Assembly: GCA_016124855.1 (NCBI GenBank)
Contig: WGMX01000018.1
Location: forward strand, 98,017-162,016
Source of the DNA: Anaerolineaceae bacterium
GTDB lineage: Bacteria; Chloroflexota; Anaerolineae; Aggregatilineales; Phototrophicaceae
DNA: 64,000 bases
Direction: 5' to 3'
The notes under the pieces were generated by a model. It was not told where the DNA came from. It did not search any database and was given only the letters and a program-made list of their open reading frames with translations. Shown piece after piece: positions 63,836 to 64,000 of the stretch. Position 1 is the first letter of the stretch. The number at the start of each line of letters is the position of its first letter. The position numbers were made by a program, and so were the translations under genes.

Positions 63836-64000
63836 GGGGTAATTTGTACCCCTTCCCTAACCCTCCCCCGCAAGCGATCTGAGGGGGCGACAGTAAAAAT
63901 CAAGCGGGAGGAGCGAGCGCTAAAAAAGCTTGTCGCCCCTCCCGAAATAAGCTCCAACGACGAACATAAGAACCATCCGGTTTGCGTTTCAAAGCGGCAG
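63836..64000. repeat. G/C-rich repeat-bearing spacer at window end
   Basis: GGGGTA/TGTACCCC near 63837-63855 may be the gltB terminator. From 63850 CCCTTCCCTAACCCTCCCCC is followed by GAGGGGGCGACAG, and CTTGTCGCCCCTCCC near 63930 is its partial inverted copy. It belongs to the dispersed repeats named at 12312, 16438 and 25516. No gene start is visible before the edge. Confidence 0.5.

Overview
The window looks like a chromosomal segment of a Chloroflexota bacterium, probably Anaerolineae or a close relative. This is inferred, not proven. The clues are secreted proteins and lipoproteins with Thr/Pro-rich linkers (TPTLPP-like), two LytR-CpsA-Psr (LCP) proteins, SH3b and LysM surface proteins, a T-box ahead of trpE, and the rpmH-rnpA-yidD-(lipoprotein)-yidC-jag block. 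Base composition is roughly balanced and genes are dense on both strands. I found no prophage, no intact insertion sequence and no CRISPR array.

Layout. 1-900: 5' part of trpE (minus strand) behind a tryptophan T-box. 941-4869: tandem pair of secreted alpha/beta-hydrolase peptidases. 4989-8023: an AT-rich orphan, PolX and an SH3b membrane protein. 8063-11463: ligA and an RlmI-type methyltransferase. 11464-15104: repeat-bearing spacers, an NTF2-like protein, an SRPBCC protein, a degenerate tyrosine recombinase and a LipM-like acyltransferase. 15151-20255: LCP protein, a probable 6S RNA on the minus strand, catalase behind a 7-1-7 palindrome, and aspS. 20558-26850: membrane and envelope genes (DUF4870-like, glycosyltransferase-39-like, two LysM proteins, a double SnoaL protein, a low-complexity secreted protein). 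27032-33853: AAA+ ATPase, HDAC-like deacetylase, MgtC-like protein and two adjacent dynamin-like GTPases. 34016-38545: a GAF-nucleotidyl cyclase directly upstream of lysA, then a TIR-SUMF1 fusion. 38598-41016: uvrB and two CAT-anticodon tRNAs. 41017-42054: a decayed stretch with a truncated propeller gene and a 13-bp inverted repeat. 42055-47028: M29 aminopeptidase, thiol peroxidase, DM13 protein, amidohydrolase and PfkB kinase. 47037-50897: ribosome/RNase P/membrane-insertion operon. 51074-53553: an unrecognised three-gene operon. 53606-58828: second LCP, phosphofructokinase, Pro/Thr lipoprotein, small membrane protein and a PucR-type regulator. 59129-63835: glutamate synthase large subunit.

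How the genes relate. Much of the window is envelope-directed: LCP transferases, LysM/SH3b proteins, YidC/YidD, dynamin pair, propeller lipoprotein. A second theme is information processing and repair (PolX, LigA, UvrB, AspRS, RNase P protein, L34, tRNAs). A third is amino-acid and nitrogen metabolism (TrpE, LysA, GltB). Oxidative defence is represented by catalase and Tpx. The best candidates for something undescribed are the 51074-53553 operon, the recombinase without catalytic residues, the TIR-SUMF1 protein whose TIR glutamate seems replaced, the secreted low-complexity/LysM neighbourhood at 25660-26850, and the regulatory RNA region at 16470-16815. All functional names rest on motif reading of the translated sequence; no database search was run.
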